Shown one piece after another: positions 1 to 8,495 of a DNA stretch of 64,000 bases; position 1 is the stretch's first letter; the number at the start of each line of letters is the position of its first letter. Position numbers and translations under genes: made by a program. This DNA comes from Streptomyces sp. HUAS YS2 (lineage in GTDB: Bacteria; Actinomycetota; Actinomycetes; Streptomycetales; Streptomycetaceae), in NCBI RefSeq assembly GCF_033343995.1, contig NZ_CP137573.1, positions 1,178,001-1,242,000 of the forward strand. Reading direction: 5' to 3'. Under the pieces are notes generated by a model. It was not told the origin of the DNA and did not search any database. It was given only the letters and a program-made list of their open reading frames with translations.

Positions 1-485
1 ACATCGTCGTGACCGCGACCGGGCTCAACATGCTGCCGTTCGGCAAGATCCGGCTGAGCGTCGACGACCGCCCGGTGGATCCGTCGGACACGATGGCGTA
101 CAAGGCGATGATGCTCTCCGGCATGCCGAACCTGGTGTTCGCGCTCGGTTACACGAACCTCTCCTGGACGCTCAAGGTCGACCTCGTCTGCGAGCACTTC
201 TGTCGTCTGCTCGACCACATGGACCTCCACGGATACAGCACCGTCGAACCGGTCCTCGACGACCGGCACCAGGAGCGGGTGCCGTACCTCGACCTGAAGT
301 CGAACTACGTCCAGCGCGGCATCGCGCGGTTCCCGTGTGCGGGGAGCCGTGGTCCGTGGACGGTCGAGCAGGCGTACGAGAAGGACGTCGAGCGGCTGCG
401 TGAGGGGCCCGTCGAGGACAGCGGGCTGCAGTTCACCAGCGCGGGCGCCGAGCTGTCGGCCTCCCGCCCGGAGGGAGCACGATGA
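1..485 (+). CDS. Flavin-containing monooxygenase (Baeyer-Villiger/EthA-like), C-terminal part
   Basis: The gene enters from outside the window; only its last 160 or so codons are visible. The reading frame opens with IVVTATGLNM, the A-T-G-L-N signature of class B flavin monooxygenases that sits near the second NADPH/FAD motif, and continues with the usual C-terminal pattern (MPNLVFALGYTNLSWT). Such enzymes use FAD, NADPH and O2 to insert oxygen into ketones or oxygenate heteroatoms in the cytosol. The stop overlaps the start of the next gene by 4 nt (ATGA), so it is the upstream member of an operon with a hydrolase, a GMC oxidoreductase and an ALDH-like gene. The FAD and NADPH Rossmann motifs lie outside the window, so the substrate class is inferred. 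Confidence 0.85.
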   Translation, partial: IVVTATGLNMLPFGKIRLSVDDRPVDPSDTMAYKAMMLSGMPNLVFALGYTNLSWTLKVDLVCEHFCRLLDHMDLHGYSTVEPVLDDRHQERVPYLDLKSNYVQRGIARFPCAGSRGPWTVEQAYEKDVERLREGPVEDSGLQFTSAGAELSASRPEGAR

Positions 486-1282
486 AGAAGGACCTCACCT
501 TCACCAGCCACGGCGTACGGTGCGCGGCCTGGCACCTGCCGGCCGTGAGCGACGTCCTGGCCGGCCCCGACGGCCGGCCGTGCGTGGTCATGGCCCACGG
601 CTTCGGCGGCACCCGCGACAGCGGCCTGCTGGGCTACGCCGAGCCCTTCGCCGAGGCCGGGATCGACGTGTTCGTCTTCGACTACCGCGGCTTCGGCGCC
701 TCCGGCGGCACCCCACGGCAGGACGTCTCGGTACGCCGGCAGCGGCAGGACTACCACGCGGCCCTCGCGGCCGCCCGTCGCCTGCCCGGCGTCGATCCGG
801 ACCGGATCGCGCTCTGGGGAACTTCGTACGCCGGCGGTCATGTCCTCCCGGTCGCGGCGCAGGACGGACGCATCACGGCGGTCGTCTCGTTGACGCCGGC
901 GGTGGACGGGCTGGCCACACTGGGCCACGTCGTACGCCACGCCGGGGTCGGCCGGCTCCTGCGACTGACCGGACACGGCCTGTGGGACGCCGCCCGTGCC
1001 GTCACCGGGCGGACCCCGCACCACCTGCCCGTCGTGGCGCACCCCGGGACCGCGGCCATGATGACGACGCCGCTCGCCGACCGGATCGCAGCCACGATGG
1101 CCGGCCCGACCTGGCGCAACGAGGTCTGCGCACGGGCGGCGCTCGAAGTCGGACTCAACCGGCCCACCACCTACGCCCGCCGCGTGGACTGCCCGATCCA
1201 GCAGCGGGCGCTCGCCGACCAGCTCGACTTCCTGTCGCGCTGCCTCGGCCCGTCGCGTTCACCGCGAAGCAACGCTTCGTAA
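482..1282 (+). CDS. Alpha/beta hydrolase, probably lacking its C-terminal catalytic segment
   Basis: This 266-residue protein has the core of the dienelactone-hydrolase/DUF1100-type alpha/beta hydrolases. HGFGGTRDSG (about 39-48) forms the oxyanion loop, DYRGFGASGG (67-76) follows, and GTSYAGG (113-119) carries the nucleophile Ser115. In this family the acid Asp and the GHF-type His come after a strand beginning roughly V-x-C-P-V, before a final ADQxxFLxxxL helix. Here VDCPI (about 238-242) runs almost directly into ALADQLDFLSRCL, so 40-50 residues that should hold Asp and His appear to be missing. In a BVMO operon the expected role is ester or lactone hydrolysis. With this deletion the product may be inactive or the gene decaying. 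It starts in the upstream stop (ATGA). Confidence 0.7.
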   Translation: MKKDLTFTSHGVRCAAWHLPAVSDVLAGPDGRPCVVMAHGFGGTRDSGLLGYAEPFAEAGIDVFVFDYRGFGASGGTPRQDVSVRRQRQDYHAALAAARRLPGVDPDRIALWGTSYAGGHVLPVAAQDGRITAVVSLTPAVDGLATLGHVVRHAGVGRLLRLTGHGLWDAARAVTGRTPHHLPVVAHPGTAAMMTTPLADRIAATMAGPTWRNEVCARAALEVGLNRPTTYARRVDCPIQQRALADQLDFLSRCLGPSRSPRSNAS

Positions 1283-1309
1283 CCACGCACTCTTCATTCA
1301 AGGGACGGA

Positions 1310-2863
1310 ATGAACATGTACGACTACGTCATCGTCGGTGCCGGATCCGCGGGCTGTGTCCTGGCGGCGCGGCTGTCGGAGGACCCCGAGGTCAGGGTGG
1401 CCCTCATCGAGGCGGGCGGCGCCGACACCGCGCAGGAGATCCACATCCCGGCCGCGTTCCCGCAGCTGTTCAAGTCCGCGCTCGACTGGGACCTCGACTC
1501 GGACCCGGAACCGGGCATCGACGGACGGCGGGCGTACCTGCCCCGAGGCAAGGTGTTCGGCGGCTGCAGCTCGATCAACGCCATGATCTACATACGCGGC
1601 GCCCGCGCCGACTACGACGGCTGGGCCGCGAACGGCGCCACCGGCTGGGGCTACGACGACGTCCTGCCGTACTTCAAGCAGGCGGAGGACAACGAGCGCG
1701 GGGAGGACGCGTTCCACGGCGTGGGCGGTCCGCTGACCGTCAGCGACGGCCGCTCCGGGCATCCCCTGTCCTCGGCCTTCGTGCAGGCCGCTCAGCAGGC
1801 CGGGTACAAGGCGAACGACGACTTCAACGGCGAGGACCAGTTCGGCGTCGGCCCCTACCAGCTGACCCAGCGCGGCGGCCTGCGCTGCAGCGCGGCCGTC
1901 GCCTATCTGCACCCCGCCCTGGAGCGGCCGAACCTCACCGTCCTGTCCTTCACCGGCGCCCGCCGCGTGGTGGTCGAGAACGGCCGGGCCACGGGCGTGG
2001 AGGTCGAGCGCGGTGGCGCCCTGGAGATCGTCCGCGCCGAGCGCGAGGTGATCGTGTCCGCGGGCGCCTACGAGTCCCCGAAGCTGCTGATGCTCTCCGG
2101 GATCGGGCCGGCCGCCCAGCTGACTGCCTTCGGCATCCGGGTCGTACGCGATCTGCCGGTCGGTCAGGGCCTGCAGGACCACTACATGGCGATGCTGAAC
2201 TTCCGCACCGACACCGAGTCTCTGATCAGCGCCGCGTCTCCGGAGAACGCTGCCCTGCTGCAGAGCGAGGGACGCGGCCCGCTGACCTCCAACATCGGTG
2301 AGGCCGGCGGCTTCTTCCGCAGCCGGGACGGTCTCGCCGCCCCGGACATCCAGTTCCATGCCGCTCCCGTGCTCTTCCACCAGGAGGGTCTCGGCACGGC
2401 CACCGAGCACGGCTTCGGTTTCGGCCCGCTCGTGCTCGCCCCGACGAGCCGCGGCGCGGTGACGCTGCGTTCCCCGCTGCCGCACGCCGCGCCCCGGATC
2501 GTGCACAACTACCTGGTGTCGCGCGAGGACCAGGAGTGCATCGTCGCCGGCGTGCGGATCGCCCTGGAGGTCGCGGCACAGCAGGCGGTGACGGACCTGG
2601 TCACGGGGCCGTACGAGGTGCCGGCCTCCGACTCCGAGGCCGACATCCTCACCTGGGCGAAGCGGATCGGGCAGACGCTCTACCACCCCACCTCGACCTG
2701 CGCCATCGGCGCGGTGGTCGACCCCGAGCTGCGCGTGTACGACGTGGACGGCCTGCGGGTCGTCGACGCCTCCGTCTTCCCGACGGTGCCGCGCGGCAAC
2801 ACCAACGCGCCCACGATCATGGTCGCGGAGAAGGCCGCCGCCCTCATCAAGGGAGTCGTGTGA
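1310..2863 (+). CDS. GMC-family FAD-dependent oxidoreductase (choline/alcohol dehydrogenase type)
   Basis: A full-length 517-residue GMC oxidoreductase. The N-terminal Rossmann motif VIVGAGSAGCVLAARLSE (about 7-24) binds FAD. GGCSSINAMIYIRG (about 84-97) and a second GMC signature in the middle (ESPKLLMLSGIGP) are present. The C-terminal active-site region has YHPTSTCAIG with the catalytic His and NTNAPTIMVAEKAA with the conserved Asn. Members oxidise primary or secondary alcohols, passing electrons to O2 or another acceptor. ATG at 1310 follows AAGGGACGG. The gene lies 27 nt after the hydrolase and overlaps the ALDH start by one base, so alcohol oxidation followed by aldehyde oxidation is the likely linked chemistry. 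No signal peptide is visible. Confidence 0.9.
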   Translation: MNMYDYVIVGAGSAGCVLAARLSEDPEVRVALIEAGGADTAQEIHIPAAFPQLFKSALDWDLDSDPEPGIDGRRAYLPRGKVFGGCSSINAMIYIRGARADYDGWAANGATGWGYDDVLPYFKQAEDNERGEDAFHGVGGPLTVSDGRSGHPLSSAFVQAAQQAGYKANDDFNGEDQFGVGPYQLTQRGGLRCSAAVAYLHPALERPNLTVLSFTGARRVVVENGRATGVEVERGGALEIVRAEREVIVSAGAYESPKLLMLSGIGPAAQLTAFGIRVVRDLPVGQGLQDHYMAMLNFRTDTESLISAASPENAALLQSEGRGPLTSNIGEAGGFFRSRDGLAAPDIQFHAAPVLFHQEGLGTATEHGFGFGPLVLAPTSRGAVTLRSPLPHAAPRIVHNYLVSREDQECIVAGVRIALEVAAQQAVTDLVTGPYEVPASDSEADILTWAKRIGQTLYHPTSTCAIGAVVDPELRVYDVDGLRVVDASVFPTVPRGNTNAPTIMVAEKAAALIKGVV

Positions 2864-4578
2864 TGACGACCCTTCAGCCGCCGATCGAGCAGGTGTGGGA
2901 GATCGACCGGGCCGTCGACGACCTGGTCCGCGGCGAGGCCGCCTGGGCGGCCTGCGGCCTGGCGAAGCGGCGCGAGCTGATCGAGCGGGTGCACGCGGCC
3001 ACCGCCGAGCAGGCGGAGGCATGGGTGCGTGCCGCCGCCGCGTACAAGAGGCTTCCGGAGGGCAGCCCGCTCCTCGGCGAGGAGTGGATCACCGGTCCGT
3101 ACCCGGTGCTGACCTCCGCGGGCACGTTGGCCTCGACCATCGGCGCCCTGGAGGCGGGCCGCAGCCCTGTCGACGGGTTCTCCGTCAGGCCGGCGCCCGG
3201 CGGTCGGGTGGCCGTCCGGGTGCTGCCGCACAGCGTCTGGGACCGGCTGCTGCTGAGCGGTTTCAGCGCCGAGGTCTGGATGCGGCCGGGCGTCACGAAG
3301 CGGGCGGTGCGCAGCCGGGCGGGCCTGGGCCAGCGCCGCCCGACGTTGACCGGTGGCGTCGGCGTGGTGCTCGGCGCGGGGAACATCACCTCGATCCCGG
3401 TCCTGGACGTGCTGTACGAGCTGTACGCGCACAACCGGGTGGTGGCCCTGAAGCTGAACCCGGTCACCGACGGCCTCTTCGAGGTCTTCAGCCGGGTCCT
3501 GGCCCCGCTGATCGACATCGGCGCGGTGCGGATCCTGACCGGCGGCGCCGACGTCGGCAGGTACCTCGTGCACCATCCGAAGGTCGGCCACGTCCACATG
3601 ACCGGCAGCGCCGCGACGCACGACGCGATCGTCTTCGGCACGGGCGAGGAGGGCGCGGCCCGGAAGAAGGCGGGGACACCCCTCCTCGACAAGCCGGTCA
3701 CCAGTGAACTGGGCGGAGTGTCGCCCACGATCGTGGTGCCGGGGGCATGGTCCGAGGCGGACCTGCGCTACCAGGCCGAGCACATCGCCACCCAAAAGCT
3801 GCACAACGGCGGCTACAACTGTGTGGCGAGCCAGGTCGTCGTGGTCGGTTCCGACTGGCCACAGAAGGACCGCTTCCTGGCGCACGTGCGCCGGGCGCTG
3901 TCCGAGGCCCCGGCCCGGCCCGCCTACTACCCGGGCAGCGACGGCCGGGTGGAGGGCGCTGTTGCTTCGTACGCCGGTGCCGAGCGCATCGGCGGAGGAC
4001 GGGTGCTGATCGAGGGCCTGGACGCGGCTGATCCGGGCCCCGCACTGACCTCCGAGTACTTCGCGCCCGTCCTGGCCGTTCTCGAAATCCCCGGGGACGC
4101 GGGCACGTTCCTCACGGAGGCGGTCCGAGCCGCGAACGAGAGGTTCGCCGGCACGCTCGGCGTGAACCTCATAGCGCACCCGCGCACCATCGCGCGGCTG
4201 GGCTCCTCGCTCGACGACGCGATCGCCGACCTCCGCTACGGAACGGTGGCGTTGAACGCGTGGACCGGTGTCGGCTATCTGACGGCGGCCGCCACGTGGG
4301 GCGCCTTCCCGGGACACACCCTGGACGACGTCCAGAGCGGCATCGGTGTCGTGCACAACGCGCTGCTGCTCGACGCACCGGAACGTACCGTCGTCCGCGG
4401 CCCGTTCCGGCCCGCGCCGCGGTCCGTCCTGCACGGCGAACTCGCCCTGTCGCCGAAGCCCCCGTGGTTCGTCGACAACCGCACCGCCGCCACGACGGGA
4501 CGTCGCCTCGTCGACTTCGCCGCGGCGCCCCGCTGGTCCGCCCTGCCCGGCATCTTCGCCTCCGCACTGCGCGGCTGA
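2863..4578 (+). CDS. Aldehyde-dehydrogenase superfamily protein (atypical, about 570 residues)
   Basis: ATG at 2863 uses the last base of the preceding TGA. The 571-residue protein is longer than classical ALDHs (about 490) and begins with a helical domain of about 150 residues ([16 protein letters not shown]). ALDH hallmarks are VVLGAGNI (NAD loop, about 165), VTSELGG (conserved Glu) and LHNGGYNC (catalytic Cys). It ends with an unusual tail after [26 protein letters not shown] close paralogue over the whole length lies at 48605-50314 on the other strand. The operon position suggests NAD(P)-dependent oxidation of the aldehyde made by the adjacent GMC enzyme. Substrate unknown. Confidence 0.82.
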   Translation: MTTLQPPIEQVWEIDRAVDDLVRGEAAWAACGLAKRRELIERVHAATAEQAEAWVRAAAAYKRLPEGSPLLGEEWITGPYPVLTSAGTLASTIGALEAGRSPVDGFSVRPAPGGRVAVRVLPHSVWDRLLLSGFSAEVWMRPGVTKRAVRSRAGLGQRRPTLTGGVGVVLGAGNITSIPVLDVLYELYAHNRVVALKLNPVTDGLFEVFSRVLAPLIDIGAVRILTGGADVGRYLVHHPKVGHVHMTGSAATHDAIVFGTGEEGAARKKAGTPLLDKPVTSELGGVSPTIVVPGAWSEADLRYQAEHIATQKLHNGGYNCVASQVVVVGSDWPQKDRFLAHVRRALSEAPARPAYYPGSDGRVEGAVASYAGAERIGGGRVLIEGLDAADPGPALTSEYFAPVLAVLEIPGDAGTFLTEAVRAANERFAGTLGVNLIAHPRTIARLGSSLDDAIADLRYGTVALNAWTGVGYLTAAATWGAFPGHTLDDVQSGIGVVHNALLLDAPERTVVRGPFRPAPRSVLHGELALSPKPPWFVDNRTAATTGRRLVDFAAAPRWSALPGIFASALRG

Positions 4579-4964
4579 CCCCGGCCGGAACTCCGCCGGC
4601 CTCGCCCCCACGGAGCGCACCTCGACCGGGGCGCCGGAGGCGTCGATGGCCGTGAGGTGCAGGCAGCAACTGATCCGGCTCTGCCCAGCCGCACGCCGCG
4701 GTGCACCGCGCCCCGGCCGACGCGGGCACCGTCGAACAGTGCGTTCACGCCGGGCGGGAACCGGTCGGTTCCGGCCTGACCCCGCCGAACGAGTCAGGGA
4801 CCGTTTCAGATCGCTCTGTAACGGCCCCTGACCTGCGACCGCACATCCCCCTGACCAGCAGCAGCGGGAACCTTGTGTCGTGGCCCTGATGCGTACCGTG
4901 AACGCCGGGAGCCCTGGTCGCGGGGAGGTGTTACAACTGGGGTTGTGAGCCCGTCTCGTCTCTC
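4579..4964. other. Intergenic stretch, 386 nt
   Basis: No supportable gene was found. The segment after 4579 is GC-rich and untidy, and short ORFs in it have no recognisable motif. A hairpin at 4796-4829 probably ends the oxidative operon. The promoter of the signalling gene starting near 4965 should lie between 4830 and 4960, but no convincing -10/-35 pair can be picked by eye. Confidence 0.5.
4796..4829 (+). terminator. Hairpin downstream of the oxidative operon
   Basis: AGGGACCGTTTCAGA, a 4-nt loop (tcgc), then TCTGTAACGGCCCCT. The 15-nt arms pair with two irregular positions, one of them a possible G-U. It is not followed by a T-run, which is normal for streptomycete terminators. The core CCGTTTCAGA/TCTGxAACGG recurs in the hairpin at 7717-7758. 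Confidence 0.6.
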
Positions 4965-7613
4965 GTGCCCGGCGTACCGGTGCGGTCGAACCTAGGCAGA
5001 AGATTCGGAAGCGTCGCCGGACAGGTCTTCGTCCTTCAGGTGGCGATCGTGGTGCTGCTCGCCGCCGGGGCCCTGCTGGCCCTGGTGCTGCAGTCGCGAC
5101 ACGACATCGACCGTGAAGCACGCAACCGCTCGGTTTCCGTGGCGCAGACCTTCGCGAACTCCCTGGGCCTGCAGGAAGCGCTGAGGTCGCCGGACCCGTC
5201 CGCGATCCTGCAGCCCCTCGCCGAGGAGACACGCAAGGACGCAGGCGTGGACTTCATCGTGGTGATGGACACGAACGGCATCCGTTACAGCCACCCCCAA
5301 CCCGACCGCATCGGCGAGCGGTTCGTCGGCACGATCGAGCCCTCACTCGCCGGCCAGGTGCACACCGAGAGCGTGGACGGGCCGCTCGGTAAGGAGATCC
5401 AGGCGATCGTCCCGGTCACCTCGCCCGAGGGTGAGGTTGTCGCCCTGGTCTCGGCAGGTCTGACGGTGGAGAGCGTGACCGGCATCGCCGACCGCCAGCT
5501 GCCGGTCATCCTCCTGGCCATCGCCATCGGTCTGGCTCTGGCCACCGTCGGCACGGCGCTGATCAGCCGAAGACTGCGCCGCCAGACCCACGGGCTCGGC
5601 ACGCAGGAGATGACCCGCATGTACGAGCACCACGACGCGGTGCTCCACTCCGTTCGCGAAGGGGTGCTGATCACGGACGGCGAAGGACGACTACTCCTGG
5701 CGAACGACGAGGCCGGACGGCTGCTCGGCCTGCCGGACGACGCCGAAGGACGCCCCGTCGACGAGGTCGGCATGGATCACCGGATGGCGGAACTGCTGCT
5801 GTCCGGCCGGGTGGCCACCGACGAGGTGCTGGAGGCCGGGGACCGGCTGCTCGTGGTCAATCAGCGGCCCACCCGCCCGCGGGGCTCGGCGGTCACCATC
5901 CGCGACTCCACCGAGATGCAGCTTCTGAGCAGCCGGGCGGAGACGGCCCGCAAGCGGCTCAAGCTGCTGTACGACGCCGGGGGTGACATCGGCACCACCC
6001 TCGACGTGGTCCGCACCGCGAAGGAACTGGCCGACGTCGCCGTTCCCCAGTTCGCGGACTTCGTCACGGTCGACCTGGCCGACCCGGTACTGAACGGCGA
6101 CGAGCCCGGCCCGGGCGCCGACATGCGGCGCACGGCGGTCAGCGGCATCCGCTCCGATCACCCGCTGTATCCGCTCGGTAGCCTGATCGAATTCCTGCCG
6201 TCCACGCCGCAGGCCCGCGGCTACGGCACGGGCACAGCCGAACTCGTGCCCGATCTCCATGACGCGCCGGGCTGGCACGCCCAGGACGCACCGCGGGCAT
6301 CGGCGATCGTCGGCTACGGGATCCACTCGCTCATCGCGGCTCCGCTGAAGGCCAGGGGCGTCGTGCTCGGGGTGGTCAACTTCTGGCGGTCGCAGAAGCC
6401 GGATCCGTTCGACGAGGACGACCTGTCCCTGGCCGAGGAGCTTGTCGGCCGCGCCGCAGTCACCATGGACAACGCCCGCCGCTACACCCGAGAACACAAG
6501 CTCGCCGTGACGCTCCAGCGCAGCCTGCTGCCGCAGGATCTGCCCGAGCAGAGTGCGGTGGACGTCGCGCACTTCTACCAGCCCGCCCAGTCCGGAGTAG
6601 GCGGGGACTGGTTCGACGTGATCCCGCTGCCGGGCAGCCGGGTCGGGCTCGTCGTCGGAGACGTCGTCGGGCACGGCCTGCACGCCGCGGCCACCATGGG
6701 ACGGCTGCGCACGGCCGTGCACAACTTCTCCTCCTTGGACCTGCCGCCGGACGAACTCCTCGCCCGTCTCGACAACCTCGTCCAGCGCATGGACCAGGAA
6801 GGCGACAGCGCGCCCTCCGACGGCGGCGTCCTGGGCGCGACCTGCCTGTACGCCGTCTACGACCCGGTCTCCCAGAACTGCACCATGGCGCGGGCAGGAC
6901 ACATGCCACCGCTTGTGGTCGCCCCGGACGGCACGACGACGATCTCGGAACTGCCGGCCGGCCCCCCGCTGGGGCTGGGAGGCATGCCGTTCGAGACCAT
7001 GGAACTGCACCTGGCGGAAGGCAGTCAGCTCGTCCTGTACACCGACGGGCTGGTCGAGGAGCGGAGCCGGGACATTTCAGAGGGCGTGGAAAGGCTGCGC
7101 ACGGCGCTGAGCCACCCCGACCGAGAGCCGCAAGCCAGCCGCCGCGCCGTACTCGACGCCTTGCTCCCCGGCCGGCCGGCCGACGACATCGCGCTGCTCA
7201 TCGCCCGGACACGGACTCTGGGCCCGGGCCGGGTCGCAGAGTGGGACGTACCGTTCGACCCGAGTGAGGTCGGCGCCATCCGCGGCCTCGCGGCCGAGCA
7301 ACTCGAGGAGTGGGGCCTGCAGGAACTCGCCTTCACCACAGAACTGATCCTCAGCGAGCTCATCACCAACGCCATACGGTACGCAGCCGCGCCAGTTCGC
7401 GTCCGTCTGTTGCGCGATCGCGCTCTGACCTGCGAGGTGTGGGACGGCAGCAGTACCGCCCCGCATCTGCGGTACGCCGCCACCACGGACGAGGGAGGCC
7501 GCGGACTGTTCCTGGTGGCCCAGCTCAGCGAGCACTGGGGCACCCGGTACACACCGGAAGGCAAGGTCATCTGGACCGAACAGGTCCTGCCCGCCGCCGG
7601 CGCCCTCGCCTAG
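4965..7613 (+). CDS. Membrane sensor with PP2C (SpoIIE) phosphatase and anti-sigma-type ATPase domains
   Basis: An 882-residue multidomain signalling protein. A transmembrane helix at about 20-41 (VLQVAIVVLLAAGALLALVL) and another at about 181-203 enclose an extracellular single-CACHE-like sensor. PAS (about 222-310, HSVREGVLITDGEGRLLLAN) and GAF (about 330-510) domains follow, then a SpoIIE/PP2C phosphatase (about 520-745) with GGDWFDV, GDVVGHG, ARAGHMPP, YTDGLVE and DDIALL metal-site motifs. Last is a GHKL/HATPase_c domain (about 760-875, ELITNAIRYAA and GGRGLFLV). Such proteins dephosphorylate anti-sigma-factor antagonists and may phosphorylate them through the terminal kinase-like domain. 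GTG at 4965 was taken; GTG at 4980 is an equal alternative. It appears monocistronic between two hairpins. Confidence 0.88.
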   Translation: MPGVPVRSNLGRRFGSVAGQVFVLQVAIVVLLAAGALLALVLQSRHDIDREARNRSVSVAQTFANSLGLQEALRSPDPSAILQPLAEETRKDAGVDFIVVMDTNGIRYSHPQPDRIGERFVGTIEPSLAGQVHTESVDGPLGKEIQAIVPVTSPEGEVVALVSAGLTVESVTGIADRQLPVILLAIAIGLALATVGTALISRRLRRQTHGLGTQEMTRMYEHHDAVLHSVREGVLITDGEGRLLLANDEAGRLLGLPDDAEGRPVDEVGMDHRMAELLLSGRVATDEVLEAGDRLLVVNQRPTRPRGSAVTIRDSTEMQLLSSRAETARKRLKLLYDAGGDIGTTLDVVRTAKELADVAVPQFADFVTVDLADPVLNGDEPGPGADMRRTAVSGIRSDHPLYPLGSLIEFLPSTPQARGYGTGTAELVPDLHDAPGWHAQDAPRASAIVGYGIHSLIAAPLKARGVVLGVVNFWRSQKPDPFDEDDLSLAEELVGRAAVTMDNARRYTREHKLAVTLQRSLLPQDLPEQSAVDVAHFYQPAQSGVGGDWFDVIPLPGSRVGLVVGDVVGHGLHAAATMGRLRTAVHNFSSLDLPPDELLARLDNLVQRMDQEGDSAPSDGGVLGATCLYAVYDPVSQNCTMARAGHMPPLVVAPDGTTTISELPAGPPLGLGGMPFETMELHLAEGSQLVLYTDGLVEERSRDISEGVERLRTALSHPDREPQASRRAVLDALLPGRPADDIALLIARTRTLGPGRVAEWDVPFDPSEVGAIRGLAAEQLEEWGLQELAFTTELILSELITNAIRYAAAPVRVRLLRDRALTCEVWDGSSTAPHLRYAATTDEGGRGLFLVAQLSEHWGTRYTPEGKVIWTEQVLPAAGALA

Positions 7614-7645
7614 ACCAGTTCTGACGGCTCGACGGTCTCGGGCAG

Positions 7646-7692
7646 CGCACTTTGACCGGGTCAAGTTGCGCTCGGACCGGTCAAGCGCACTG
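7646..7692. promoter_or_regulatory. Cluster of TTGACC/GGTCAA inverted and direct repeats
   Basis: Just after the signalling gene lies the palindrome TTGACCGGGTCAA (7652-7664) inside a longer imperfect inverted repeat (AGCGCACTTTGACC / GGGTCAAGTTGCGCT). A third copy, GACCGGTCAAGCGCACT, begins at 7675. The repeated unit GGTCAAG(n)GCGC looks like a protein-binding site, but it lies downstream of one gene and outside any obvious promoter, so its role is unknown. Confidence 0.35.
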
Positions 7693-7716
7693 ATCCCCGA
7701 ATGGTCCCCGGGAATG

Positions 7717-7758
7717 ATCGAGGGGCCGTCTCAGATGACTCTGAAACGGCCCCTCGAT
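7717..7758. terminator. Strong bidirectional hairpin between signalling gene and tRNA-Pro
   Basis: ATCGAGGGGCCGTCTCAGA, a 4-nt loop, then TCTGAAACGGCCCCTCGAT: a 19-bp stem with one mismatch. It sits 104 nt after the plus-strand stop and 16 nt beyond the 3' end of the minus-strand tRNA, so it can terminate both transcripts. Confidence 0.8.
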
Positions 7759-7774
7759 CTACGACTCTCACGAG

Positions 7775-7848
<74 letters not shown>

Positions 7849-7892
7849 GTGCTCGTTGCCGCCGGGGCTTCCCGGTGGCTGCGTGCAGGAGA

Positions 7893-7898
7893 ACATTA
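7893..7898 (-). promoter_or_regulatory. Probable -10 box of tRNA-Pro copy 1
   Basis: On the minus strand TAATGT lies within GGTAATGTTCTCCTGC, about 45 nt before the mature tRNA 5' end. The second tRNA-Pro copy has GGTATTGTTCTCATGC at the same distance although the rest of the upstream DNA differs, which supports this as the conserved promoter element. Confidence 0.5.
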
Positions 7899-7988
7899 CC
7901 TCACTCCGTGGGTGGGTCGGGACACGGGGCGTCAGGGGTCCCTGGCGCGTTCCGGCATGTCACGGGGTGTGCGGGGGACAATGGGGGC

Positions 7989-8495
7989 GTGAGCGAGACG
8001 ACGGCGGGCCGGGGCGGGGACCGGGATCGGGACGAGGAAGGGCGGGCGCGCAGTGCGCGGCCCCGGGACGGGCTGGGACGTCCGCTGCCGTACGGGGCGG
8101 AGGGCGTGGCCCGGCAGCCCGAGGGGGTGCCGCGGGCGCCGGCGGAGACGGTGTGGGAGGCGCAGCGGCTGCTGGACGCGGGGATGCCCTTCCACGCGCA
8201 CGAGGTGTTCGAGGACGCCTGGAAGACCGGGCCCGCCGGGGAGCGCGACCTGTGGCAGGGGCTGGCGCAGCTCGCCGTGGGGCTGACGCACGCGGCCCGG
8301 GGGAACGCCTCGGGCGGCGCCCGGCTCCTGGTGCGCGGAGCGGCGCGGCTCGCGGAGTGGCCGGAGCCGTCGCCGTACGGCATCGATCTTCCCGGACTCG
8401 TCGTCTGGGCCCGGGAGTTGGCCGAGCTCGTGGCCGGCGGGCCGCCGGTCGACCCGGCGGCCGTGTCGCCGCGCTTGCGCGGGCACGCGTCCTAG
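7989..8495 (+). CDS. DUF309 family protein
   Basis: GTG at 7989 gives 168 residues. After a charged, low-complexity N-terminus (about 1-55, RDRDEEGRARSARP) comes the DUF309 helical core: LLDAGMPFHAHEVFEDAW (about 64-81) followed by RDLWQGLAQLAVGLTHAARG (about 89-108). The conserved FHAHE and E-x-x-W residues are typical. Family members are small cytosolic helical proteins of unknown biochemical function. The stop overlaps the lutC stop by 4 nt in convergent orientation. Earlier in-frame starts would run through the tRNA and its promoter and are rejected. Confidence 0.8.
   Translation: MSETTAGRGGDRDRDEEGRARSARPRDGLGRPLPYGAEGVARQPEGVPRAPAETVWEAQRLLDAGMPFHAHEVFEDAWKTGPAGERDLWQGLAQLAVGLTHAARGNASGGARLLVRGAARLAEWPEPSPYGIDLPGLVVWARELAELVAGGPPVDPAAVSPRLRGHAS

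Noticed and set aside
4590..4790. Transposase remnant in the region after the ALDH gene
   Set aside because: Short frames looked suggestive, but no DDE or other transposase motif and no inverted terminal repeats could be identified.
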